Origin: Phoronis australis
Lineage: Eukaryota; Phoronida; Phoronidae
Reading direction: 5' to 3'
Assembly: GCA_002633005.1 (NCBI GenBank)
Contig: NMRA01000390.1
Coordinates: 351,121-415,120 of the forward strand
Length of the DNA stretch: 64,000 nucleotides
Part shown: positions 32,371 to 43,882 of the stretch, piece by piece
Position numbering within the stretch: position 1 is the stretch's first letter
How the letters are laid out: every line of letters begins with the position of its first letter
Translations under genes and position numbers: made by a program
Notes under the pieces: generated by a model
Database searches by the model: none
Told to the model about the DNA's origin: nothing
The model's input: the letters and a program-made list of their open reading frames with translations, nothing else

Positions 32371-33469
32371 CTGCAATAACATATACACATTTTTGAAAGC
32401 TTGGCCTTGACCAATGGCTTACTGGTCATTAGTCAACGTTGCTTCGCGTTGGAGGGATGCAAATTAGATTTGCCTTTCGTATGTAGCTGATAGTAAAATG
32501 GCACCATTCAAACAAGATTGGTCAACCATTGATGTTAAAAGCGTTTTAAGTGAATGTTGGAATAAAACATTTGACTGGCCATCAATTTTATGAAGCTACA
32601 GTAACTTGAAATGGAGCTTTCGTTGACATGTTAGACATATTTCGAGTTCATAAACAAACAACCCAAACCAATTACAACTGGACTCGTGACCACCAGCTTT
32701 TATTCTGCAGTCGATTCGAAAACGAGCGAATCACGTTCTACAAATCGAGAACTGTTTACTATTTCGAGTGACGTGACTGATCATTTTTCGAGTACAGTAC
32801 CGGCTCAGTTTGGAGGACACGGTCCCAAGTTCTGTAATGTAATCTCTGTACTCGAAACTCGACATGAAACTTGGCCAATAATCAGGCATGTCTTAAACAG
32901 AGCTGAAGGTCCACCGGAGGGCTTTTCACCACTCGGTGAAATGGATAGAAATCAAACGAATGGGAGGCAAATTCTTGTTCATCAAATTCCTTCGACTCGT
33001 TTAGAAATCTGCAAACGGTCTTGCTAGACCGTCAGTCCAGACCCCTTTGCATAGATGAACGAAGTACCAACATCTGACCATAGGTGCACTTAGAGTCCAC
33101 CTCAGTATATACGGAAATGGACATCTGCCGTTGTCTGCACTCTAGGTGTGACCCCTGGTAGCCAAAATGAGCTAACTTAGATATTCATGGTACCGGTCGA
33201 AACTAATTTAAAACGGACAATAGTACATCACAGAACACCGAATGACTTATGGCAGACAAATTGCACTCTGGAATGGGTCCGGCAGAATCCAAGAAAAGGC
33301 CCCCTAAAATGAGCTAGCTCATACATTAGAAGTGCCACAAAAAACCAATTCCATATGATTCAATACATGTCACAGATCACTAAATGCCCCATTACAGACA
33401 GGATACACACTGGGTTGTGCCAGCCAGAAACCACCAAAATGTCAACAACGGTATGCCATTCATAATTTC

Positions 33470-33755
33470 CGTCGATTCTTCAATCAACTATTTTTTCCAT
33501 GAGATTGTGTTCATGTCACAATAAATTATCGGAACTGGTTTCATTTAGTTATAACTTTCAAGTGTTTTGATACCAGCAAATTGAATTTCATAACAAATTT
33601 AGCTGCTGCAAAGCCGCATCACCTCCCGCCAGATGACGCAAATAACTAGAAAGTGCTGCGTGCGTATGACATGAGCGTATTGTTTTCAAAACGACGACGG
33701 AGAATTACGCAAGAGAATGACGTTTGTTATATTGTTTTTCACTTAAACGGCTGTA
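33470..33755 (-). repeat. Foldback family copy, interrupted by a MITE
   Basis: Matches the reverse-oriented arm at 35525-35825: GATTCTTCAATCAACT, ATTATCGGAACTGGTTTCA and TTTTTCACTTAAACGGCTGT. It breaks off at 33755, where the MITE-like sequence begins. Confidence 0.65.
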
Positions 33756-33965
33756 ACACACGCACGCACGCAGGGGAGGAGGCTTGAAGGAGCCACCCAT
33801 TTGGTGAAGTGGGCAAAAAGGACCGACTCAGAAAAACAAAAAGTCTGAGAAAACAAAAGTCCACAAAAAAGGCAGGAACTACCAAAATTCGGCGAACGCT
33901 CTGAATGTACCAGGTTTTTTCTAATAAAAGGTCCACAAAGTTGAGGAATTTTTAATGTTTCACGG
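33756..33965. mobile_element. MITE family 1, copy 3 (diverged)
   Basis: The left end ACACGCACGCACGCAGGGG is followed by AAAGGACCGACTCAGAAAAA, AAGTCTGAGAAAAC and AAAGTCCACAAAAAAGGC, matching the internal order of the copies at 3638 and 10596. The right end is degraded. It is inserted in the foldback-family copy at 33470-33755. Confidence 0.55.
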
Positions 33966-34394
33966 ATGTGACTATGCTGAAGAATGTCACGATCTGCAGG
34001 CGACTGAGGAGTGATAACTCGTATACACAATGATTACATGTGCATTGGATTCATACAATGTAGGTGTAGTTTGAATGAATATAATGTCAGGGCAAATATT
34101 AACTATCTGTGAACTTTCTGTTGCTACATGTGCTTCAAAATGGGGGTTCATGTTACTTCTTTATGACTCAGGGTGAACAACCATATATTATGAATTTCAA
34201 GGCAAACTCGCTATTTTAAGTTTTCGTGTTTGGTCGTACAAAGTAAAATTACTGCACCTTCGTTTATTTAATTCCACACGGGTAAAGGTTTTCAAATGTT
34301 TTACGTTTTAAGTTGCTCAATTCAATATATGCACATATATGTGGTTGAGTCCGGACGGAAGCCATGAACTATTTATATGAAAAAGTAGCGAGTA

Positions 34395-34537
34395 TATTAG
34401 CCAACCACCTATCTGTATGAATGCTATCGCTAAAATACATCTAGGAAGCACTGTGTAGAGCTCCACCTGACCCCGAAGTATCACACCGACCACCACGTAG
34501 TTCTGCTCGTCACCTTATAAAACTGATATCAACATGT
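34395..34537 (+). repeat. Foldback family, partial copy (start of unit)
   Basis: The first 130 bp or so of the unit (CTGTATGAATGCTATCGCTA, GTAGTTCTGCTCGTCACC), ending exactly at ATCAACATGTAG, where the next copy begins. Confidence 0.6.
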
Positions 34538-36024
34538 AGCCAGCCAGCTAGCTGTATGAAGACTGTCGTCAAAATACAGCTAGGTCCCACTGCGTGTATT
34601 TCTTCCGTAGACAGCAAAATTGCACACAGCCAAGGTAGTTCTGCTCGTCACCGCGCCCAGAAACTTGTATCAACATGTAAAGCTAAAGACCGGACGGTGT
34701 GCATGCAAAATCTGGGAGTCAACCGACACACCTTGCCCGTTACAGCCGTTTAAGTGAAAAACAATGCAATAAACTTCATTTTATTGCGTAACTCTCTGCC
34801 TTTTCTAACAATGAAAAGTATTTCGTCCTTTTGAAAACAGTACGCTCGTGTCACGCGCACGCGCCTTTTCCTAAATTTTTGCGACATCTCTCAGGAGACA
34901 ATGACAGCTTGGAAGCAACAAAATTTCTTCTGAAATTCGATTTTTCGGTACCAAAATTCTAAAAACTTTTAATGAGGACAAACCAGTTCTGATAATTTGT
35001 TGTGACGTGTACGCAACCTCGTGAAAGAACAACAGTTGATTGAAGAATCGGCGAAAGAAGAAACTGGCCAATAGGTGACGCAAAATTTCATGGCGCCGAA
35101 AGCGGTCGCTAAAGATCGCTCCAGAACTTTAGAACGCCATTTTTGCCAACACCGTTAAATAACTTAAATTATTCAAGGAAGACTGTAGTTTTTAATGACG
35201 CTAATTTTGTGTCAGATTTTATCTTACCACTTTTTTACCCGCATCGGTGCGAAGCTGTATATTTATATACAGCTTTGTACCAAGGCTAATCAACATGTAG
35301 CCTTGGTACAAAGCTGTATACTAAATACAACGCTTTGCGCCGATGTGGGTAAAAAAGTGGAAAGATAAAATCTGGCACAAAATTAGTGTCATTAAATATT
35401 ACAGTCTTTCTTGAGTAAACTAAATTATTTAGCTGTGTTGGAAAAAATGGCGTTCTACCGTTATTCTGCTGCTAAAGCTGTGGAGCAAACTTCTGACATG
35501 TTGCGTCACCTCTTGGCCAGTTTCTTTTTTCGCCGATTCTTCAATCAACTGTTGTTCTTGCACGAGGTTACGTTCACGTCACAACAAATTATTGGAACTG
35601 GTGTCACTTCATTATAAGTTTTTAGAATTTTGATACCGAAAAACCGAATTTCAGATCAAATTTTGCTGCTGCGAAGTTGTCGCAAAAATTTAGGAAATGG
35701 CGCATGCGCGTGACACGAACGTACTGTTTTCAAAATGACAACGCACTTTTCATTGTTACAGAAGGTCGAGAATAACGCAAGAAAAAGACTTTTGTTGTAT
35801 TGTTTTTCATTTAAATGGTTGTAACGGGCGAGATGAATGTCGTTTGATTCTCAGATTTTGCATGCACCCCGTCCGGTCTTCAGCTCTACATGTTGATACA
35901 GGTTTCACCGCGAGGTGACGAGCAGAACTACCCTGGCTGTGTGCAATTTCGGGGTCTACGGAAGAAAAACAGTGGTACCTAGCTGTATTTTGACGATAGT
36001 CTTCATACAGCTTGCTGGCTAGCT
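34538..36024. repeat. 1.49-kb near-palindromic foldback element
   Basis: The left arm (34538-35286, starting AGCCAGCCAGCTAGCTGTATG) and the right arm (35299-36024, ending CATACAGCTTGCTGGCTAGCT) are inverted copies of a unit of about 740 bp. They meet around ATCAACATGTAG. The arms differ by substitutions and small indels, so the palindrome is not new. The innermost 70 bp form a strong hairpin (ACCAAGGCT with AGCCTTGGT, and CCACTTTTTTACCCGCATCG with its complement). No transposase frame is present. It lies in the putative intron of gene B. Confidence 0.8.
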
Positions 36025-36025
36025 A

Positions 36026-36570
36026 ATCAACATGTAGAACTAACAATTGGCGGAGATGCATGCAAAACCTGGGAGTAAACCGACTGTCGCCTTGCTGTTG
36101 CTACCGTTTAAGTGAAAAACAATCTAATAAACGTCATTTTATGCACAATTCTCCGCTTTAAAGTCGTTTTGAAAACTGTACGCTAGTGTCATCCGCACAC
36201 GCCATTTTCTAAATTGTTGCGACACCCCTCTGGAGATGCTGGCAGCTTTGCAGCACTAAAGTTTGTTCTGAAATTCGGTTTGCTTGTATTAACACTGTAA
36301 AAACTTAAAACGAACTGAAACCAATTCCAATAATTTGTTGTGACTTGTACGCAATCTCGTGGTAGAAGAACAGTTGATTGAATAATTGGGGAAAAAAGAA
36401 ACTGGCCAAAAGGTGACATTGTACTTCATGGCCCTGAAAGCCGACGCATAAAATCGCTTCACAACTTTAACAGCAGAATAACGGTAGAACGCCAATTTTT
36501 TGACATCGGTAAATAATTAAATTTACTCAGGGAAGAGTGTTGGACAGTTTTTATTGACATCGAAACTTAC
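36026..36570 (+). repeat. Foldback family, third adjacent copy
   Basis: Starts at ATCAACATGTAG, an internal position of the unit, and continues colinear with the left arm: CGTTTAAGTGAAAAACAAT, TTGTTGTGACTTGTACGCAA, GAACAGTTGATTGAATAATTG. It ends near GACATCGAAACTTA. Confidence 0.7.
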
Positions 36571-36574
36571 TCTG

Positions 36575-36851
36575 AATCCAAATGGGATTGGAAATCTTTT
36601 CGTTGAAAGCGGAAGATTTAGTAGATTGCATATCACAATCAATTTGCACATCAAATATTGACACGCACACGTCAGATTACAATCTTGTGAAGAAATTTAT
36701 CTGTAGAAATGAAAAGGGGGCTATAACTGAACGGAAATACAACCTTAGTACACATTCAAAGGAAGATTGGGCGTTTTATTGTTCGCTATTACTCCGTCAT
36801 TTACATTTTTCATCATGCGGTGAACTCGTATACATTCACGTGGTTCAATGA
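36575..36851 (+). repeat. Duplicated segment flanking exon 1 of gene B, copy 1
   Basis: Related to 38283-38570. Shared blocks include GAATCCAAA followed by GGTTGGAAA or GATTGGAAA, TCATCAAATATT or ACATCAAATATTG, and GCACGGAAAT or GAACGGAAAT. The present copy has an open frame of 89 codons and the other one of 70, and the encoded peptides are only weakly alike. An old duplication, possibly including a degraded exon. Confidence 0.45.
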
Positions 36852-37373
36852 ATCATTATTGATTTTAATATGTCGGCCATCATAGGTCAAATGTCTGTTA
36901 AAAGATCATAAATGCAACCAATTTGATTTGCTGTTGTTCAAATTTGTGGAAAGAAGCAAAATATAACCAAGTAAGACCATTCATGATTTCATAAGTACGT
37001 AACGGAATTTGAGTTTGTTTGGTACTAAAACACTCGATAAGTGTTTTCACCCGCACCTGTATTTTTTCTGAATTATGTCCATTTCACAGAATTTGCAACA
37101 TTTGTTCGATGGATCTCCAGACATGTTTGAGCTGTTGTACGTTTATAGTTGTTCGAGTACAGTGGATACCGAGTATGTATGATTAGAAGTTTTCGTTTGA
37201 GGTTTTTCGAGTACAGTGGATACTGGGTATATATGACTGGAAGCCGTATCGCCGGATACGTTAATTTTCAAGTGAATAGAGAGTACTCCGGCACAACGGC
37301 AGTCTCACTGCGCTTTACTTACTTCTCTCGCATATCATATTACGTGGTCGACGATTTCGCCGATTTTTATCAC

Positions 37374-37911
37374 TTGCCCAATCTTTGCCGAGGGGTATTT
37401 GGGTGGCGTTCCGAAACCTGCTTTCTAAAATTGCAATTCGATCTTGAACGTTCATAGCATCATGTATTTGTTTTTGTGCAATTTCATACGGTAAATACTT
37501 GGCCTGTTGTTTGAAAGTCGGAGGTTTTGCTTGCTTCCCTCCTTTTTTACCCTTTTCCTCCTTTTCCCCCTTTTTCTTTTTCTTTTTCTTTTTCTTGTGT
37601 GGAAGATGACTTCTGAGGGATGACGATCGTCTACGTGATCTTTTGGAGGCATAAATTTGACGACGCATTCTATTACCGTGCTTCCTCTTGCTAGAACGTG
37701 AGCGACTACCACTGTACCTGTGTTTATGAGCTGAATTGTTTTTTGTGCTCTTCCTATCACGCAACCGTTTGCTCTTTGACTTGGAGTTATTATTCTTACC
37801 AAGAACGAACTTTTGTGGCGTCTGTTTATCACTCTCGATGCAACTACTTAGTAAATTGCCATCCTTGTATTTTTCCCTGAATTCAACCAGCGATGTAACA
37901 TGACAAAACAT
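37374..37911 (-). CDS. Cys-rich family gene B, exon 1 (basic, Lys/Arg-rich)
   Basis: Same plan as exon 1 of gene A: an ATG with a short polar start (SLVEFREKY), a Ser/Arg/Lys-rich basic stretch (RYSGSRSRSSKRKHGNRMRR), the tract HKKKKKKKKK, then a Gly/Lys/Glu segment in place of A's RG repeats. A final helix (RIAILESRFRN) corresponds to RLEQLEDMYNK of A. The inferred donor is GTGATA after the codon GCA plus one base, which gives phase 1 as required. It is a weak donor, and a GC donor 4 bases upstream (TGG|GCAAGT) would give phase 0 instead. The join to 32370 across 5 kb is therefore an inference. Nuclear localisation is likely from the basic tracts. Confidence 0.55.
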
Positions 37912-38282
37912 TATATTTTCCTTTAAAAGTTATGGTCTAAACTTTTTCACACCGTGTACCAAGAATTTTCGCGTGGCAAATTAAGCACTTGTAGTCATGC
38001 TACAAATATACCTGTGTGTTATCTCTCCAAGGTAATCTCATTCATCTGTTCAGAGCGTTTGTTGTTTTCATTTCTTGTGTGACCCATGCGTTATTTCCCC
38101 ACCATACCCAAACTAAAAAGGTTGCGCTTCGTTTACAGTATCGGAGCACGAGCATAGTTTCACAATCACGTGCACAACTCAAATGAGACAACGTCAACGT
38201 ATCTTGCGAGACAAGAACGCGTAATCCTTGTGACTAGTGCCGTATTCTAAACTTTGCTTTTAGTCCACGGATCTGTCGAGCA

Positions 38283-38570
38283 ATTCGGTAAACCAATTTT
38301 GAATCCAAAAAGGGTTGGAAAGCAGTTCATTGAAAGTGTAGAATTTAGTGACATACATATTACACTCAAACTGCTCATCAAATATTAACCACACGCGTCG
38401 AAATTACGATCACATGGAGAATTTTATCTTCAAAAATGACACGACGAATGTGACTGCACGGAAATCATGCCCTTCGAAATTTTTCTTCACTCGAAGATCC
38501 GACGTTTCACTATTTGCTCGTCACTCAGCCATTTTTATCCCATACAAGTTGAGTCAGTAGAGTGCAATAC
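38283..38570 (+). repeat. Duplicated segment flanking exon 1 of gene B, copy 2
   Basis: Diverged partner of 36575-36851, in the same orientation and on the other side of the exon at 37374-37911. No intact coding function is apparent. Confidence 0.45.
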
Positions 38571-41500
38571 GGCCATGTAATATCGTTTTCCCTATTCACT
38601 TCCCGCACTACTTTAATAGTGACCACTGAGATGGAAAGTTCAAAAGGTAAGTGAATGTCGACTCAGCGTCGATAGGCGGTTCGATAATCAAACTTTCCGA
38701 AAATAGTTTGAAATGATACAATTGAAGCAGTGTAAATACCACTCAACATGCATTCAGGTCTCAATCGTAACATCTGGAACAGGACTGGTAATTTGATGAC
38801 AGTTCTGTCTCAGTTTTCAATTGCTAAATATTATATGGTCTGCAATTTTCACAAAAATGGCAGTCATTTGAAATTATAAGTCTTGCAACATTTCAAGGCA
38901 TGAGTTAAGACTATTTAGTCATTAAGAATTCAGAAAATGTAATATATTTTTATGGTTTTACATTTGATAGCAAACAGTTTCATGATATAAACTTGAAGGA
39001 ACTTCATTAAGGTTAAGAATTACCTCACCATGCTTCTTTCCCTATATACTATTACCCGTTATTTCCACACATTCATTTGTAACAAATTTCACAACCCCAA
39101 CCCCCTATGCCAACCCTCCGCTAGAACCTGAATAAGTAAATTAACAAAACGACTTTCATACCTTTCTTTAAAAATAGCTATTCTTTTTCAAAGGCTTTGT
39201 TCGTTGTCTCCGATACAGAAAGTAGGCTTTGACAAAAGATCTGCACTAGATGGGAAGATCTTGCTGGTTAGCTGCAGTCATATGCTTAAAACCAATTTTT
39301 GTCCATTCTGGGACGGTGCAGAAGCGATGCATATCTCCTCTGCCCGGTACAAGCCCTCAAACCTAAAAGCCAAAGGTCACATGAAAACAGACATGATAGA
39401 TTTCTATTTCAACATGTAATAGATTTCCGGAAGACATAGGATAGGGAGTAAACAAATAGTCTAATGCCAATGGATATTTGTCACGTACCCTTTGCCATTG
39501 GGCTTGGATTGTAATCTAAATTCATTAACCAATATCGAATTGACAGCATAAATATTCAGCATTGATTGACATAGGTCTAACTGTCGCTGATAAACCTGTT
39601 AGAAAACATTCCAAACATTAATACTACCTCTCCTAGAAAAACCCTTTTCAGGCAAACTCAGATTCAGTTGGCACAGCTGCAAGCCATTTCACCATGTATT
39701 TAAAGGGCTCTCGAAACCGAGGCTTCTTAATCTACACTGTATCACCACTAGTACACGCTCGCCCTCTAGTTAATGTAAATTTTCCGAATAGCCCCATTGA
39801 TTTACTCCGCCGGGTTTGCCGGTTCACCGGCAAAGATATTTGATTTATATGGGGGGCACACTACCGTTATTACACAATCTTGGCTGCCAACCCACACCTA
39901 AGTGGAGATGAGTTCTTTCCTCAGTCACGTCCTTGTCAAGAGTGTGAAGAATCAAAGAGTTTTGTAGCATTCTCAACTCACAAGCATTACTCATAACTAA
40001 AGCTTTTCTCTTCCTTGCAAGGGGCCTGAAAAAAGTGACTACAGATTCAGAATGTCCGATGTCTGTAAACCCTAAAAATGTGGTCATAGTACGCCCTTTA
40101 CAAGCTGCCTTTTTGGCAATTTTGATATGTTTGACAGCCACCTGAAATCGTGCCCCTTTTCTCAGACAGCAGGCGACAGAGGATGAAAGCAAACTACTGG
40201 CACCATTGTGTGTCAAAAGTAGGTCACGGTTAAAAAAGAAGAAAATTTCGCTTTTCTCATTTAAAACCACAAGCAAACCAATTTTCTTCAAATTATTTCC
40301 GCAGCATTCTTCAAAAAAAAAAACTGCCATACCTGCCACAAGCCCTTAATTTGAATTCTAGGCACTTAAGAAAATGCCACGTGACTGCAGCCTCATGATT
40401 CAATGCTACCTATTATGTGAGCCGGAAGTTGTCACAGGCAATCAATCAAATGTCTTCATTTGCCAGTTGACCAGGCGTACACTAGGCTAGGCGAGTGGAT
40501 CAAGTGGATTCAAGTATTTTAAATAAGGAACAAATATATATCAACAGAATTTCAATATCACTCTAAAAACAATTATCAAATACAGTGAGTTTTTGAAACT
40601 TTATAACAGAGATATTATCTCAAGCCTTATTTACAAAAATTGGCCATTTTTGCAATATTTATGTATGTCTAGCAAAATACCTTACCTTCATTTTTGTAGA
40701 AGATAAGAAGCATATACCGTGGAGCAAGAAAAAAATCAGCAGAACCAACCTGGAACTGCACAACCATGTTGAAATTTGTTTTTTACTTATCCGAGGTCAA
40801 AGGTTACAGGGCTGTCAATAAAATTCGAATCTCGATCCACCAGACATAGAGAGTGTACACCCAGTCCTTTCATTGGCTGAGTTTCCATAATATTGAGTCA
40901 ACGAGATGTGCATAGGGCAGAAAGATACCGGGAAAGTGAAGGCATAACGTGATTTTCATCATGAGGGAGTTATGGGTCTGCATGCGTACGACGGCTGAAA
41001 ACGAATGTACTAAGTCCGATTGGCTGGACTGCCCCTGTGACTTTGTGTTCACGAGCACTTCAAGTTGTTAAAACGGATAAAACCACACCCAAATCCCTTA
41101 ATTTGATCGGTAATTTGACAATGCGCTGTTCCGATCTCATACTCACGACGCCCTTTACACCGACTCGATTGCTGTTGTCCATTTCGTAATTGGTTCCATA
41201 TCAGTCTCCCGTGTGATAGGCTGTGTATAACAAGGAACTGTTGACCTACTTTTAATGACGTCGAAGTTGAACCCGTCTTGACCTAGCTTGAGTGGGACAC
41301 ACTCAAAAAATTGAAACGTTTTAATGATAATTAAGTTCTTGAGTCACTGCAAATTCAGTTAAAATTCCGAATGAATTTTGAAATAGCGAACATTGTTAAG
41401 GCATTTATAAGTTCTATTGACCAAGAAGTTTTCACCTAGTAATAAAGCGATAACTGGCACATTTTGAAGACTCGCGACGTTTACACTTTTTCTCGGATTC

Positions 41501-42084
41501 GGCAAATCGACTACACTTGAACTCAACAACACGAGCTCTAGATAAGGGCTCAGGGCTGTTCCAATAAAAAACGTATGGGAAGGAGGAATGTCTTTTCATT
41601 TTTACCCACCTCCCATATTTTTCTTTTCTAACCCAGCACCTATAATTTTTAATTCGGTTGAAATATAAAATGCAACCACCCATAATATCTTTAATTTTTG
41701 CTTGAATTACACATGCTATGTTTTATTCTCTTTAGACTTGCCGTTACCCTTGATTAAGCACAGGTAGCAGCTAATGCATGGCAAATGCCGAGGAGAAATA
41801 GCTGCGCCTTCAAGTGAACATTAGTGTTTATCGCAAGAGAAAGGGGTATTTCTTGAAGAGACTGTTTTATTTTAAAGCCTTAATCAGAATTTATGTCAGA
41901 TTTAGGCAGGGTTTGCGGCTGCAGCATTCTTTCCCCAGGCAGTAAAAATATATTTTTCTTTCCAGTACATTTGACCCTGCCGTAACATAATGTACGGTAA
42001 TCAGCTATTCTTTAGAGTGAAATCTAAGGACGCCTTAAAGATACTGCCATTGTACATAAAGTGTACAATGTATTTACAAAAGTC
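38571..42084. other. Intergenic, no gene recognised
   Basis: The longest frame (39845-40339, minus, 164 codons) contains a Phe run and no domain I can name; I do not call it a gene. A 71-codon frame at 39204-39419 (+) is equally unassigned. No repeats of the families described here were seen in this stretch. Confidence 0.4.
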
Positions 42085-42790
42085 ACATCATATATGTTCA
42101 TACCAAGGTAGAAAGCCAGCTAGCTGTATGAAGGCTATCGTCAACTTGCAGCTAGGTAGCTGTGTCGTGAGCTCCGTTGGACACCGAAACTTCACACAAC
42201 CCGGGTAACACTGCTCATCACCTCGTGATGAAACTTATATCAACATGGAGACCTAACGACCAGCAGGGGTGCAAGCAGAATCTTTGGGAATCAACCAACA
42301 CTCACCTTGCCCGTTGCAACCGTTTAAGTGAAAAAATAACCCAATCTAATAAACGTCCTTTTTGCGTAATTTTCCGCCTTTCGTAACAAATGAAGTTTGC
42401 CGTCCGGTTTTGAACACAATGTGCTCGTGACTCGCGCACGCACCATTTCCTACTGAAATTTTGCGACATCTCACGGGAGATGATGACAGCTTCGCAGCAA
42501 ATTGGGTTTGCTGGTAGTAAAAATACTAAAAAAATGTAACTAAATGAAACCAGTTCCGATTGTTATGGCATGTACGTAACCTCGTGGAAGAGAAGAACAG
42601 TTGATTGAAGAATCGGGGAGATTGGCCAATAGGTTACACAATGGCGCAGAAAGCCGCCCCCAAAAAGCCCATCACAATTTTAGCAGCAAAATAATGATAG
42701 AAAGCCAATGTTTTCAACATCGGCAAATAAATAAGTTTACTCAAGGAAAAGTTTAGTTTTTAATGACATCATTAAATTTGACGGCGACAG
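42085..42790 (+). repeat. Foldback family, copy next to gene C
   Basis: Colinear with the left arm at 34538: AGCCAGCTAGCTGTATGAAGG, TATATCAACATGGAGA, CCGTTTAAGTGAAAA, GAACAGTTGATTGAAGAATC, then TTTACTCAAGGAAAAGTT. Diverged by substitutions and short deletions. Confidence 0.7.
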
Positions 42791-42838
42791 GCCCTAAGAA
42801 GTATATACGCGACGGAAGTCGGAGGGAGTGAAATTAAG

Positions 42839-42893
42839 CCGACAGACTGACGTCACCATACCGATGAGCCGACGGATTGACGTCATCAAGGCC
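42839..42893. promoter_or_regulatory. Two CRE-type TGACGTCA sites in a 30-bp repeat
   Basis: Perfect TGACGTCA octamers at 42848-42855 and 42878-42885 lie in a duplicated 21-bp context, GCCGAC(A/G)GA(C/T)TGACGTCA, 30 bp apart, close to three helical turns. TGACGTCA is the consensus bound by CREB/ATF bZIP factors. No gene start is visible within 200 bp, so a promoter or enhancer role is only suggested. Confidence 0.4.
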
Positions 42894-43611
42894 GCTACGA
42901 AACTGGCCACCCTCCCTCTTTTTGCGTGAAAAAACGGCCCGCGACAAAAATAGAACACCTCGAAACTAAATAGAGTGCCGGTGCGCTACCTGGACCAAGG
43001 AAGTGCCGAAACGGGCACATTGAAGGTCTGTAGTGAGAGCGGGGGGAGACGGAGTTTGTGTGAACGTTGCATTTTATATCATAGATATTTTAGGTTTTCA
43101 GTGTTTCGTTAGCCAACGACGGTCCAGCAGACACATCAGTTCCCTCCCAGGCAAGGAATAAATATTCACACATGCTTTCCAGGGATTAACGATTAATGAA
43201 CAAGAATGTTGGTATGCGCCCTTCGAGTGCATTGCACATGGCAGATACCAGGGGTAATGATAACTCCAAATACCTACAACAAGGATCAGCGCTTGTAAAC
43301 AAATTGCCTCTAGGACACACATCATGATCTTTTAAGTACTCAGATGACCGACAGACAACAACTAGCTAGTACGGAAGAATCGTGTACAGAGAAACATCAA
43401 TACATGCTTTAAAGCCTGATTTCGCTCGCGCAAGAAACTCGCACAATGTCTACTAGTACCCGGCGGGATTTTGTTTCGGTAGGTAGGCCTGCGCCACTTA
43501 ATCTAACAACCCAAGTATTGTGTATTATTGCACGTAGAAAAAACATGAAAAATACACCCGAGACCGAAATCTTATATATTTGCGGACAAGTACACCTTTG
43601 CACAAGCGCAT

Positions 43612-43691
43612 CTTCGGATCACTGCACCTTCGTACTGGTGAATCTTCGGACTGGTGTACGTTCGTACTAGTGCAACTTCGGACTAGTGCCA
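43612..43691. repeat. Tandem repeat, five units of 16 bp
   Basis: The units are of the type (C/G)TTCG(G/T)ACT(G/A)GTG followed by three variable bases. It lies 190 bp beyond the stop of gene C, on the 3' side of that gene. No function apparent. Confidence 0.75.
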
Positions 43692-43882
43692 TGTAACTGC
43701 AGAATCATATGGAGTGTTAACCCAGTGTTTAACGTGTTTGCTATTCGTCCTATGAGATCTTATATAATTTTAGAGATGCAAGTAAATGACGAGAAAAACA
43801 ACAAATAATGAAGTGTTTGGCAATAGCAGAATCTAAATTTCTCACTTACAAATGATTGTTTCTGCACACACTGTACTACGGA

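Larger units (their letters stand above)
32371..37373. other. Putative 5-kb intron of gene B, filled with repeats
   Basis: The interval between the inferred exons of gene B. It contains foldback-family copies, a family 1 MITE and a 113-codon ORF (32686-33027, +) without recognisable domain. The corresponding intron of gene A is 331 bp, so most of the difference is inserted repeat. Confidence 0.45.

Noticed and set aside
39845-40339. 164-codon minus-strand ORF as a gene
   Set aside because: Contains a Phe run, has no recognisable domain and no splice context or paralogue in the window.
43612-43691. CRISPR-like array
   Set aside because: Units of 16 bp without spacers in an animal genome; a simple tandem repeat. 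The same applies to the 22-bp, 36-bp and 42-bp arrays.
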